The notes below the pieces were generated by a model, which saw only the letters and a list, made by a program, of their open reading frames with translations, was not told the DNA's origin and ran no database searches. A stretch of 7,495 nucleotides of DNA, taken from the NCBI GenBank assembly GCA_016764535.1, contig JAESRR010000181.1:1-7495 (forward strand), read 5' to 3'. The position numbers and the translations under genes are program-made. This stretch comes from Cohaesibacteraceae bacterium (lineage in GTDB: Bacteria > Pseudomonadota > Alphaproteobacteria > Rhizobiales > Cohaesibacteraceae). This document shows, piece after piece, positions 1 to 6,010 of the stretch; within the stretch, counting starts at the first letter, position 1, and every line of letters starts with the position of its first letter.

Positions 1-891
1 CTCGATCTGGACCAGCTTCGCACCTTCATTGCCATCGCAACACATGGCAGTTTTACGCGTGCTGCGGACGCTGTCAACAAAACCCAGTCAGCTGTTTCCA
101 TGCAAATGCGCAGGCTGGAAGATCGAATTGGCAAGAGCATTTTTATTCGGGACGGCCGTAATTCCCGCCTGTCGCAGGATGGTGAAAGACTGCTTGAATA
201 TGCACAGAGACTTCTTGCACTTAATGCCGAGACCTTTGCCGCATTTAGCGAAGACCATACGCCGCACAAGGTATGCCTTGGTTTACCCGATGACTATGCA
301 TTGAGACTACTGCCGTGCATCCTCGCAAGTTTTGCTTCCACCCATCCGTTGGTCGAGATTGAGGTAACCTGCGAGCCAAGTTCGCACATTTCCAAACTTG
401 TTGAATCCGGTGAACTGGATCTTGGCATTGTTACAAGAGACGACATTCCCGATCTGGGCGGCAGGATAATCCGCCGTGAACCACTGTTATGGGTCACATC
501 ATCTCAACACAGAATACACACATCCGATATCATTCCCCTTGCACTGGGCACGCCAAATTGCAGTTGGCGTCGGGAAGGCACTAATTTACTCGATAATTTG
601 GGACGCCCTTATCGCATCGCCTATTCATCTTCCAGTGCGGCTGCCGCCAGTGGCGCTGTGCTTGCTGGAATGGCGGTATCGATTTTGCCGGAAAGTGCTG
701 TGGTTCCGGAAATGCGGGTATTGCGGGAGCGGGACGGATTCCCAAATCTACCTCATTGCGACATTAGTCTTATCAGACAGAAACACACCCATGAACCATT
801 GCATGATACGCTTGCTGCACACATAATTTGTGCATTGGACAATATGCATATTGCTGAACCTGAATCTGGCCGGTTGATCGCTGCAGAATAA
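1..891 (+). CDS. LysR-type transcriptional regulator (5' partial)
   Basis: The reading frame is open from the first base to a TAA at 889-891 (296 visible residues). It begins LDLDQLRTFIAIATHGSFTR, the canonical start of the LysR winged helix-turn-helix, so probably only the first one to few codons lie outside the window. The HTH is around visible residues 18-38 (FTRAADAVNKTQSAVSMQM), followed by the usual RLEDRIGKSIFIR wing and a linker helix. The effector-binding domain starts near residue 90 (KVCLGLPDDYALRLLP) and includes the typical GELDLGIVTRD segment and a late GMAVSILPESAV segment. Length and layout match a full-size LysR protein of about 300 residues. Family members bind DNA as tetramers and respond to a small ligand; many regulate a divergent neighbour, which here would lie off the left edge. 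The ligand and targets cannot be read from sequence. Nothing looks damaged. Confidence 0.93.
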   Translation, partial: LDLDQLRTFIAIATHGSFTRAADAVNKTQSAVSMQMRRLEDRIGKSIFIRDGRNSRLSQDGERLLEYAQRLLALNAETFAAFSEDHTPHKVCLGLPDDYALRLLPCILASFASTHPLVEIEVTCEPSSHISKLVESGELDLGIVTRDDIPDLGGRIIRREPLLWVTSSQHRIHTSDIIPLALGTPNCSWRREGTNLLDNLGRPYRIAYSSSSAAAASGAVLAGMAVSILPESAVVPEMRVLRERDGFPNLPHCDISLIRQKHTHEPLHDTLAAHIICALDNMHIAEPESGRLIAAE

Positions 892-912
892 TCAATGGGG
901 AAATGATCCCGG

Positions 913-1290
913 TTATGTATTTTCTACGTGACTGTCATCATCATCAGGATCGACAGATTTTGCTTCGTTTTTTGGATTATCTCCATAACGATTGCGGTCT
1001 GCATCACCTTCTGAAGCCATCCAGTAAATCAAAACAAAAATGCCAATCACCGGCACCAGGACAATAAACATCCACCATACACTGCGGTTTGTATCATGTA
1101 ATCGCCGGACAGAAACCGCAAAGCCGGGTATTATAACTGCAAGGCCATACAGACCGATCGCGAATGGTCCAGCGCGGCTGGCGATCAGGCAAATAACAAC
1201 GTTGAAAAGAAAGAAGAACCAGTATTCAGAACGTTGGGAGCGACCCTCAAAATCAAAATACCTGTGAAATGCCATTACATACCAGCTCAT
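913..1290 (-). CDS. DUF805 family small membrane protein
   Basis: A 125-residue protein with the DUF805 (YhaH/YhaI-like) signature. An N-terminal FEGRSQRSEYWFF motif lies at residues 14-27. Hydrophobic helices follow at about 25-38, 43-61 and 72-91. The hallmark VRRLHDTNRSVWW is at 61-73, and NRYGDNP at 100-106. The C-terminus ends in an acidic, hydrophilic tail with a run of aspartates (DPDDDD). It is an inner-membrane protein with no established biochemical function; family members are common, small and often monocistronic. The ATG at 1290 is preceded by a modest purine-rich GAGAACGG. It converges with the LysR gene, with 21 bases between the two stop codons. The next gene upstream on the same strand is the EamA transporter, about 90 bases away, so co-transcription is possible but not shown. 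The family call is firm; any role is unknown. Confidence 0.9.
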   Translation of the reverse strand: MSWYVMAFHRYFDFEGRSQRSEYWFFFLFNVVICLIASRAGPFAIGLYGLAVIIPGFAVSVRRLHDTNRSVWWMFIVLVPVIGIFVLIYWMASEGDADRNRYGDNPKNEAKSVDPDDDDSHVENT

Positions 1291-1381
1291 ACCGTTCTCA
1301 TTTCATATCGGTGATCAAGTGATGCCATAACCCGAATAGTAGAGAACATGCAGGCAAATACAACTTTTGGCGTTGATTGGA

Positions 1382-2275
1382 CTAAAACACAAATATCAGC
1401 GCTGTACCAAAGGCAACCAATGCGGCACCAAACCAGGCGCCGGGAGCCGGACATTCTCCGGTTTTAATCCAGAGGAATGGCAACAATATTACCGGGGTTG
1501 TCGATGCAAGAGAAGACACAACACCCACATCGCCATTAGCCAGTGCTATCATCAAAGCCGTCATGCCAAAACCCATGCCAATTATTCCACTGGCAGCAGT
1601 TAACGCCACATTTTTTCGAGTTAAAGGGCCGGTCGGCTTAACCGCAGCCATTGGCAACGCACAAATTATTGTAAGGGACGCTGCTGAAATACCAACCCGA
1701 ATTGCAGAAGATACAACGGGATCTGCACCTGCTTCCAGTGCCGGTTTAACAATTATTGAACCAAGTGCCTGACCAACAGCTGCAGCTAAACCCCAACAAA
1801 CACCAACGATCAATCGTCCCTGGATTTTTTCCCAGTTATGCATTTGGTCTTTGCGTTTACCAAACACGATCGCCAGCATCACACCAAAAATCAGAATGAT
1901 AGTGCCCAGAAGCTCGTAAAAACCCAGAACTTCATTGAACAGGAACCAGGTCAAAAACACCGCCAGCGGCGCGTTGGTTGCGAACAGCACCGCAGCCCGG
2001 CGAGGCCCAAGGCGGCGAACGGTCACATAAAGCGCAGTATCGCCGAATACAATGCCAACAAAAGCGCTTAAAACCAGCGGCCAGATATGTTCCTGTTGAA
2101 CACCGCCCCATAACCCGGCCCAGGTTACATATATGGCCAGCATCACAAATACGATAACCATGCGAAGACGGTTAAAGGTGATAGATCCGATTTCCCGAAC
2201 CGCACTTGTGGCAAGAATACTTCCAAGCGCCCAAAGGGCTGCCGCGCTAAGAGCTGCAATTTCGGCTAAATACAT
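1382..2275 (-). CDS. EamA/DMT superfamily transporter (10 predicted helices)
   Basis: A 297-residue integral membrane protein built of two EamA-type repeats (about residues 1-137 and 150-297), each with about five hydrophobic helices. The first repeat ends with the typical LGPRRAAVLFATNAPLAVFL region and an FLFNEVLGFYELLGT segment. The second ends with VGVVSSLASTTPVILLPFLW, GECPAPGAW and a final glycine-rich helix. A cytoplasmic loop rich in K, R and Q (GKRKDQMHNWEK) separates the halves. Members of this drug/metabolite superfamily export or import amino acids, nucleotide precursors or other small metabolites; the substrate is not predictable here. I chose the ATG at 2275 because the first helix begins there (MYLAEIAALSAAALWALGS) and GGAAAA sits just upstream (2279-2284). 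The frame stays open upstream to an ATG at 2392, but those 39 extra residues are Cys-rich and unlike the family's N-terminus. Confidence 0.9.
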   Translation of the reverse strand: MYLAEIAALSAAALWALGSILATSAVREIGSITFNRLRMVIVFVMLAIYVTWAGLWGGVQQEHIWPLVLSAFVGIVFGDTALYVTVRRLGPRRAAVLFATNAPLAVFLTWFLFNEVLGFYELLGTIILIFGVMLAIVFGKRKDQMHNWEKIQGRLIVGVCWGLAAAVGQALGSIIVKPALEAGADPVVSSAIRVGISAASLTIICALPMAAVKPTGPLTRKNVALTAASGIIGMGFGMTALMIALANGDVGVVSSLASTTPVILLPFLWIKTGECPAPGAWFGAALVAFGTALIFVF

Positions 2276-2452
2276 ATATTTTCCATGGATTGTACGCTTT
2301 ACACAATTTGGCAGGATTAGTCGGCAATCAAGACAGGCAGACAATATTGATTTATGAACTGACATCAACCCGGACGTACATTCAACCAACATATATTTCT
2401 GCTATTATCCTGTCGCAGGGGTTATAGATCAGACAAAGCGGGAACCCGGCAA
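2276..2452. other. Intergenic region between divergent EamA gene and broken small gene
   Basis: These 177 bases separate the proposed transporter start (minus strand) from the small plus-strand gene. The region must hold the transporter's promoter. I found no convincing paired -35/-10 boxes, strong inverted repeat or riboswitch-like structure by eye. It is partly open as an N-terminal extension of the transporter frame, which I judge not to be translated. Confidence 0.5.
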
Positions 2453-2856
2453 ATGGCCCTCGCCTTCAGGCAGGGAATATCAAACGACGCGGACAATATG
2501 TGCTTGTTTCTTGTTTTGGCGTTTACAGATTTTACCACAAAAACTGGCTTCATACTAACCCGTGAACATTATAGTGATCTGGCGGATCAGCTGGACAACG
2601 ATCCTGGCAGGATGGTTGAACTTGATGGAAGAATTGTCGGAGTGCCACTCTCACGAAGGGTCATGCATGTTGCGATTACGGAAGCACAGCCAACTGAATA
2701 CAAAAACCTTGGTTTGCATACCGCGGTCTTCATGACCCATTTGCTGATATTTACACATCATTGAGATTCGAAGAAAACGAACGTTTTTACCAACAAAACA
2801 AAGCCGACCCGCATGAACGGATCAGCATCATCAGACAATTGTCATCTGTAAGTTAA
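2453..2856 (+). pseudogene. Small frameshifted gene, weakly GNAT-acetyltransferase-like
   Basis: The frame from ATG 2453 stops at TGA 2762-2764 after 103 residues. The protein-like character then continues in another frame from about 2740 to a TAA at 2854-2856 (FADIYTSLRFEENERFYQQN, then KADPHERISIIRQLSSVS). Adding one base after 2742 would join VFMTHL to ADIYTSLRF and give a protein of about 135 residues. This suggests a one-base deletion. The resemblance to GNAT N-acetyltransferases is faint: a FRQGISNDADNM start like strand 1/helix 1, RMVELDGRIVGVPL like the strand 2-3 hairpin, and EYKNLGLHTAVFMTHL like the acetyl-CoA loop and helix 3. However, the loop reads KxxGxH where Q/RxxGxG/A is expected. 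The whole is also short for the family. No good ribosome-binding site precedes the ATG. It converges on gshA, with 8 bases between stops. It could instead be an intact orphan 103-residue gene, or a sequencing error could have broken a real one. Confidence 0.45.
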
Positions 2857-2864
2857 TTTGAGAG

Positions 2865-4238
2865 CTAGTATGCAAAATCTTCAAACACACGGTCAATGTT
2901 ACAACCCCACTCGGCATTGTAGCGTTTGAGCATCTGCTCGGCCTGGGTCTCACCGGAATTCACAATTTCCTCCAGTGTTGAGATATACTGGGTTTCATCA
3001 AAACCCGCACCATTCAGCTTGTTACGTGCTTTAAGACCAGCTTTGGATATCCCCACTGCCTGTGCTGCAATTGCATGAACATTGCTTTTGCGGAACGGTG
3101 TTTTTAGAGCGGTAACAGCAACAGTATCTCGAAGCGTTTGTCGTTCTTCCTGTGTCCAGCTTTTCACCAGATCCCACGCCGCATCAAGTGCTGTTTGATC
3201 ATATAGCAAGCCCACCCAGAAAGCCGACAAGGCGCAAATTCGACGCCATGGTCCGCCATCTGCACCGCGCATTTCGATGAATTGCTTCAAGCGAACTTCC
3301 GGAAATACTGTCGTCAGGTGATCCTGCCAATCCTGATGTATTGGCTCCAGATGCTCAAGACCAGCTACCTTTTTCCCATCCAGAAACTGTTGGAAGGTAA
3401 TCGATGTCATATCGTGATAATTGCCGCCACCGCGTGTTACAAAATACATCGGAGCATTTAAAGCCCAGTCGACATATTGCTCATAACCAAATCCATCCTC
3501 AAAAGCGAATGGCAACATTCCGGTGCGATGCGGATCAGTATCTTTCCAAATATGCGAACGGTATGAAAGAAACCCGTTTGGTCGCCCTTCAAGGAAAGGA
3601 GAATTGGCAAACAATGCTGTGGCTATTGGCTGCAAAGCCAGAGACACCCGCATTTTTTTAGCCATATCCTGTTCACTGGAAAAATCAAGATTAACCTGAA
3701 TGGTGCAGGAGCGGAACATCATATCAAGGCCAAGATCGCCGACTTTTGGCATATAATTCGACATGATTTCATATCGTGACTTCGGCATCATCGGTGTGCC
3801 GGATCGCAACCATTTGGGTGATACCCCAAGACCAAGGAAACCAATATCAAGCGGATCAGCAACCTCGCGAACCTGAGCCAGATGGGAATGAACTTCCCGG
3901 CATGTCTGATGCAATGTTTCCAAAGGGGCGCCTGATAGTTCAAATTGCCCGCCAGGTTCCAGCGATATTGCACCCCCGCCACACGGGTCTTTCAAACCAA
4001 TAATCTTGCCCTGATCTTCCAGTCTTTCCCAGCCTAGCAAGCCTTCCATGCCAAGCAATAAACGCTCGACACCGCGCTCGCCTTCATACGGAATAGGTTC
4101 AAAACTGCCTTTACGAAATCCAAATTTTTCGTGCTCGGTTCCAATCCGCCATTTTTCAATTGGTTTTTCACCACACGAAAATTCTTCAATCAACTGTGCA
4201 CGTGAAGAAATGGGATCAGAACTGAGGGGGTGAGCCAT
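2865..4238 (-). CDS. gshA: Glutamate-cysteine ligase, plant/alphaproteobacterial type
   Basis: Catalyses ATP-dependent joining of L-glutamate and L-cysteine to gamma-glutamylcysteine, the first and usually rate-limiting step of glutathione synthesis in the cytoplasm (EC 6.3.2.2). The 457-residue product matches the class 2, plant-like GCS family: RIGTEHEKFGF at residues 31-41 (substrate/metal-binding glutamates), ISLEPGGQFELSGAP at 91-105, a central MMFRSCTIQVNLDF strand, and a C-terminal EMRGADGGPWRRICALSAFW segment. Length is typical for alphaproteobacterial members. I chose the ATG at 4238 because AGAGGA lies 8 bases upstream (4247-4252) and MAHPLSSDPISSRAQLIEEF looks like a normal start. 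The frame opens further to an ATG at 4280, adding 14 residues with poor support. The second enzyme, glutathione synthetase, is not in the window. In many alphaproteobacteria rsmE sits directly next to gshA; here another gene lies between them. Confidence 0.96.
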   Translation of the reverse strand: MAHPLSSDPISSRAQLIEEFSCGEKPIEKWRIGTEHEKFGFRKGSFEPIPYEGERGVERLLLGMEGLLGWERLEDQGKIIGLKDPCGGGAISLEPGGQFELSGAPLETLHQTCREVHSHLAQVREVADPLDIGFLGLGVSPKWLRSGTPMMPKSRYEIMSNYMPKVGDLGLDMMFRSCTIQVNLDFSSEQDMAKKMRVSLALQPIATALFANSPFLEGRPNGFLSYRSHIWKDTDPHRTGMLPFAFEDGFGYEQYVDWALNAPMYFVTRGGGNYHDMTSITFQQFLDGKKVAGLEHLEPIHQDWQDHLTTVFPEVRLKQFIEMRGADGGPWRRICALSAFWVGLLYDQTALDAAWDLVKSWTQEERQTLRDTVAVTALKTPFRKSNVHAIAAQAVGISKAGLKARNKLNGAGFDETQYISTLEEIVNSGETQAEQMLKRYNAEWGCNIDRVFEDFAY

Positions 4239-4246
4239 AAACTGGT

Positions 4247-4252
4247 TCCTCT
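4247..4252 (-). promoter_or_regulatory. Ribosome-binding site of gshA
   Basis: AGAGGA on the minus strand, 8 bases before the ATG at 4238. It decides in favour of this start over the upstream in-frame ATG at 4280. Confidence 0.7.
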
Positions 4253-4390
4253 GGCGCGGCAAAAAAACACAGCGCAACAATCGGGCAAGATACTAGGTAA
4301 CTGCAAACGTAGGCATCACGTCGGCACATGCAAGTAGCATCAGGAAATAAATTGAACTTCTGTTGAAGAAAACATTTTTATCGCCTTCTG

Positions 4391-4441
4391 ATCGCAATCT
4401 TTAAAATATTGTTGTTTTTCCTTCACAGGCCAGATTGCGAT
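4391..4441. repeat. Perfect 10-bp inverted repeat upstream of the zinc-domain membrane gene
   Basis: The arm ATCGCAATCT at 4391-4400 is the exact reverse complement of AGATTGCGAT at 4432-4441. The 31-base spacer is AT-rich and includes TTAAAATATT right after the left arm. The right arm ends 33 bases before the ATG at 4475. Within the spacer, TAAAAT at 4402-4407 resembles a -10 box, although no good -35 partner is visible. The arrangement could be an operator bracketing a promoter, or an RNA hairpin in a leader. One perfect 10-bp pair at this spacing could also occur by chance in a window of this size. Confidence 0.4.
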
Positions 4442-4464
4442 GTATATGTTCCTCAACGGAAATT

Positions 4465-4469
4465 GGAGA
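4465..4469 (+). promoter_or_regulatory. Ribosome-binding site deciding the start at 4475
   Basis: GGAGA lies 5 bases before the ATG at 4475. An in-frame ATG at 4409 would add 22 residues and lies inside the inverted-repeat region with no comparable site, so 4475 is preferred. Confidence 0.7.
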
Positions 4470-4474
4470 AAATT

Positions 4475-5140
4475 ATGGCCGTCTGCACTACATGTTCGGG
4501 AAGCGGAGAAATTTCTGAATATGTCAGGGAAGACTGTGAGTTTTGTGAAGGCACAGGCACAGTTATTGGATTGACCTGTGATGCGTGTAGCGGCCTGGGA
4601 ATGGCTGTGAACAAGAATATAACCTGCCCTTCATGCAAGGGAACAGGAACAGAGCGGGATCTCGAGCCGGTAGTGAGACCTGTTGCAATACCAAAATCCG
4701 GATTATTCAACAAAAACAGCCGCCACACGAGCAAAAGTGTTGAAATTCCAGCATCCATCAAAAAAATCAATTCCGAACAAAAACCAAAGTCAAAAACATT
4801 TCTCAATAGCTTTTATTACGATGCCATCCGATTGTTATCCATGGCAGTCGCTGTTGGGCTGGGCTATTTGATTTACAAGGCAGGTGGAACACCCGGGCAA
4901 TTCCTCCTCATACCTTTTCTGGGTTGGCTGGCATTTAACATTATTCTCAAACTACTGGAAGTCTTCATCCATTTGCTTCTGGGTTCATTCAAATTGTTGT
5001 TCTTGCCGGTTATTGTTTTGGTTGTTGGCTATAGTCTGGAACAGGACTGGGCTGTGCAAACAGTGGCTTTTCTTGGAGAACATCTGGGAACAGTAATCAC
5101 GCAGGGTGAAGCTCTGATTGAAAAGCTGAAAACCATATAA
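4475..5140 (+). CDS. Membrane protein with N-terminal DnaJ-type CxxCxGxG zinc domain, no J domain
   Basis: A 221-residue protein that I do not recognise as a named gene. The N-terminus carries four CxxCxGxG motifs: CTTCSGSG (4-11), CEFCEGTG (21-28), CDACSGLG (35-42) and CPSCKGTG (51-58). This is the same count and order as the central zinc domain of DnaJ, which binds two zinc ions, with motifs 1+4 and 2+3 pairing. In DnaJ the domain contributes to substrate binding and thiol-disulfide chemistry. There is no J domain (no HPD) and no DnaJ C-terminal domain. Instead a basic, polar linker (about 68-112) leads to hydrophobic segments at about 117-134, 142-158 and 160-188, then an amphipathic tail. 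The cysteine domain is probably cytoplasmic, because it precedes a positively charged linker. The gene is divergent from gshA and converges with rsmE, with 14 bases between stops. A thiol-chaperone or redox-linked membrane role is possible but inferred only. Existence is supported by the ribosome-binding site and intact motifs. Confidence 0.88.
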   Translation: MAVCTTCSGSGEISEYVREDCEFCEGTGTVIGLTCDACSGLGMAVNKNITCPSCKGTGTERDLEPVVRPVAIPKSGLFNKNSRHTSKSVEIPASIKKINSEQKPKSKTFLNSFYYDAIRLLSMAVAVGLGYLIYKAGGTPGQFLLIPFLGWLAFNIILKLLEVFIHLLLGSFKLLFLPVIVLVVGYSLEQDWAVQTVAFLGEHLGTVITQGEALIEKLKTI

Positions 5141-5154
5141 TTGCAGCCGATAGC

Positions 5155-5907
5155 CTATAACGTCCAGTCTCCCAACACCGCCTGCACCAATGCAAGTGCA
5201 GCGACAGCAGCCGTATCCGCCCTGAGGATACGTGGACCAAGAGGAATAGCAGTGACGTCATCCCGCAGTTTCAACCTATCGCGTTCTTCGCGCGAAAAGC
5301 CTCCTTCGGGACCGATAAATACCGCCAGATCATTCGAAGCAATGGATTGCAATACAAGCAGCGGGTTATCTCCCAAATCGCTTTCGTCACAATAGATGAT
5401 GTGCCTTTCCGGATCTGTTTGTTGCCATTGATCAAGAAGGCTGAAAATAGACACAGGTTCTGCCACCCGGGGCACGGCCAGGACGCCACACTGTTCAGCT
5501 GCCTCGATGACATTGGCACGCATCCGTTCAACATTCACCCGTTTTACCTGGGTGTGATGCGTCATGACCGGCCGGAGATTGGCGACACCCATTTCAACGG
5601 CCTTTTGTACCATATAATCCAGCCGAGCATGTTTTAACGGCGCAAACAGCAAATCAACTCTGCCCAATTCGGTCTGCGGCCTGATTTGCTCAACGCAAGT
5701 CAGCACACAGTTTTTCTTGTTTTCGACAGCAATTTCACCTAGCCATTCGCCATGTCGTCCGTTAAACAACAGGACGGCGTCACCTTTTTTTTTGCGTAAG
5801 ACACTGATCAAATAGCTGGATTGAGATTTATCAAGGCCCAATGATTGTGTTGCTGCCAGATCGGCTGTCAAAAACAAACGCTGGGTTCGGAAATCATAAC
5901 GGGCCAT
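5155..5907 (-). CDS. rsmE: 16S rRNA (uracil(1498)-N(3))-methyltransferase
   Basis: Methylates N3 of U1498 in 16S rRNA in the assembled 30S subunit, using S-adenosylmethionine. The 250-residue product has both RsmE domains. The N-terminal PUA-like RNA-binding part covers about residues 1-75 (MARYDFRTQRLFL, then HYL-equivalent SSYLISVLRKKKGD). The SPOUT methyltransferase domain contains HARLDYMVQKAVEMGV, EAAEQCGVLAVPRV, FIGPEGGFSREE (GPEGGF at 199-204) and LGPRILRADTA at 223-233. The last two form the trefoil-knot SAM-binding site. Length is normal and no key motif is missing. The ATG at 5907 has GGAAG at 5914-5918, 6 bases away. It is divergent from xseA across 103 bases and converges with the zinc-domain membrane gene. 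In related bacteria it often lies next to gshA, which here is one gene away on the same strand. Confidence 0.96.
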   Translation of the reverse strand: MARYDFRTQRLFLTADLAATQSLGLDKSQSSYLISVLRKKKGDAVLLFNGRHGEWLGEIAVENKKNCVLTCVEQIRPQTELGRVDLLFAPLKHARLDYMVQKAVEMGVANLRPVMTHHTQVKRVNVERMRANVIEAAEQCGVLAVPRVAEPVSIFSLLDQWQQTDPERHIIYCDESDLGDNPLLVLQSIASNDLAVFIGPEGGFSREERDRLKLRDDVTAIPLGPRILRADTAAVAALALVQAVLGDWTL

Positions 5908-6010
5908 ACTGATCTTCCATAGTTCATTCCGCAGCTGACAGGGGACAGTAAACCGGAATGCTTGACGCTAATCAATTCACACGGCACCAGTGTCAACGAG
6001 GGAGAACCGG
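5908..6010. promoter_or_regulatory. Divergent rsmE/xseA intergenic region with imperfect inverted repeat
   Basis: These 103 bases must hold promoters for both genes unless distant ones are used. TTGACGCT at 5962-5969 and AGTGTCAA at 5989-5996 form an inverted repeat with 7 of 8 matches. In RNA the mismatch becomes a G-U pair, giving a possible 8-bp stem with a 19-base loop ending just before the xseA ribosome-binding site. TTGACG at 5962-5967 also resembles a -35 box, but the sequence 17-18 bases on is a poor -10, and the GTG would follow very closely. Functional assignment is tentative. Confidence 0.35.
5998..6004 (+). promoter_or_regulatory. Ribosome-binding site of xseA
   Basis: GAGGGAG lies 6 bases before GTG 6011. 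It supports this GTG over the in-frame GTG at 5990, which lies upstream of the site. Confidence 0.75.

Noticed and set aside
898..910. Possible terminator hairpin GGGA-loop-TCCC between the LysR and DUF805 genes
   Set aside because: The stem is only four pairs and has no T-run on either side.
1355..1381. Possible terminator after the EamA gene (CAAC/GTTG on the minus strand)
   Set aside because: A four-base stem without a following T-run is not distinguishable from chance.
2276..2392. N-terminal extension of the EamA transporter to an ATG at 2392
   Set aside because: The added 39 residues contain several cysteines and no family-like sequence. The first membrane helix starts right at the ATG at 2275, which has a GGAAAA upstream.
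4239..4280. Longer gshA start at 4280
   Set aside because: It adds 14 residues (MLRCVFLPRQRNQF) and would place the good AGAGGA ribosome-binding site inside the coding region.
4363..4391. TTGAAG as a -35 box for the zinc-domain gene
   Set aside because: The hexamer 17 bases downstream (TTCTGA) is a poor -10, and the better TAAAAT at 4402 is too far away, so no promoter is called.
4409..4474. Longer start of the zinc-domain membrane protein at 4409
   Set aside because: There is no comparable ribosome-binding site, it lies inside the inverted-repeat region, and the zinc motif begins directly after the ATG at 4475.
4453..4806. Minus-strand open frame of 117 codons opposite the zinc-domain gene
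   Set aside because: It is antisense to the repeated CxxCxGxG codons, has no recognisable family, and the plus-strand gene explains the sequence.
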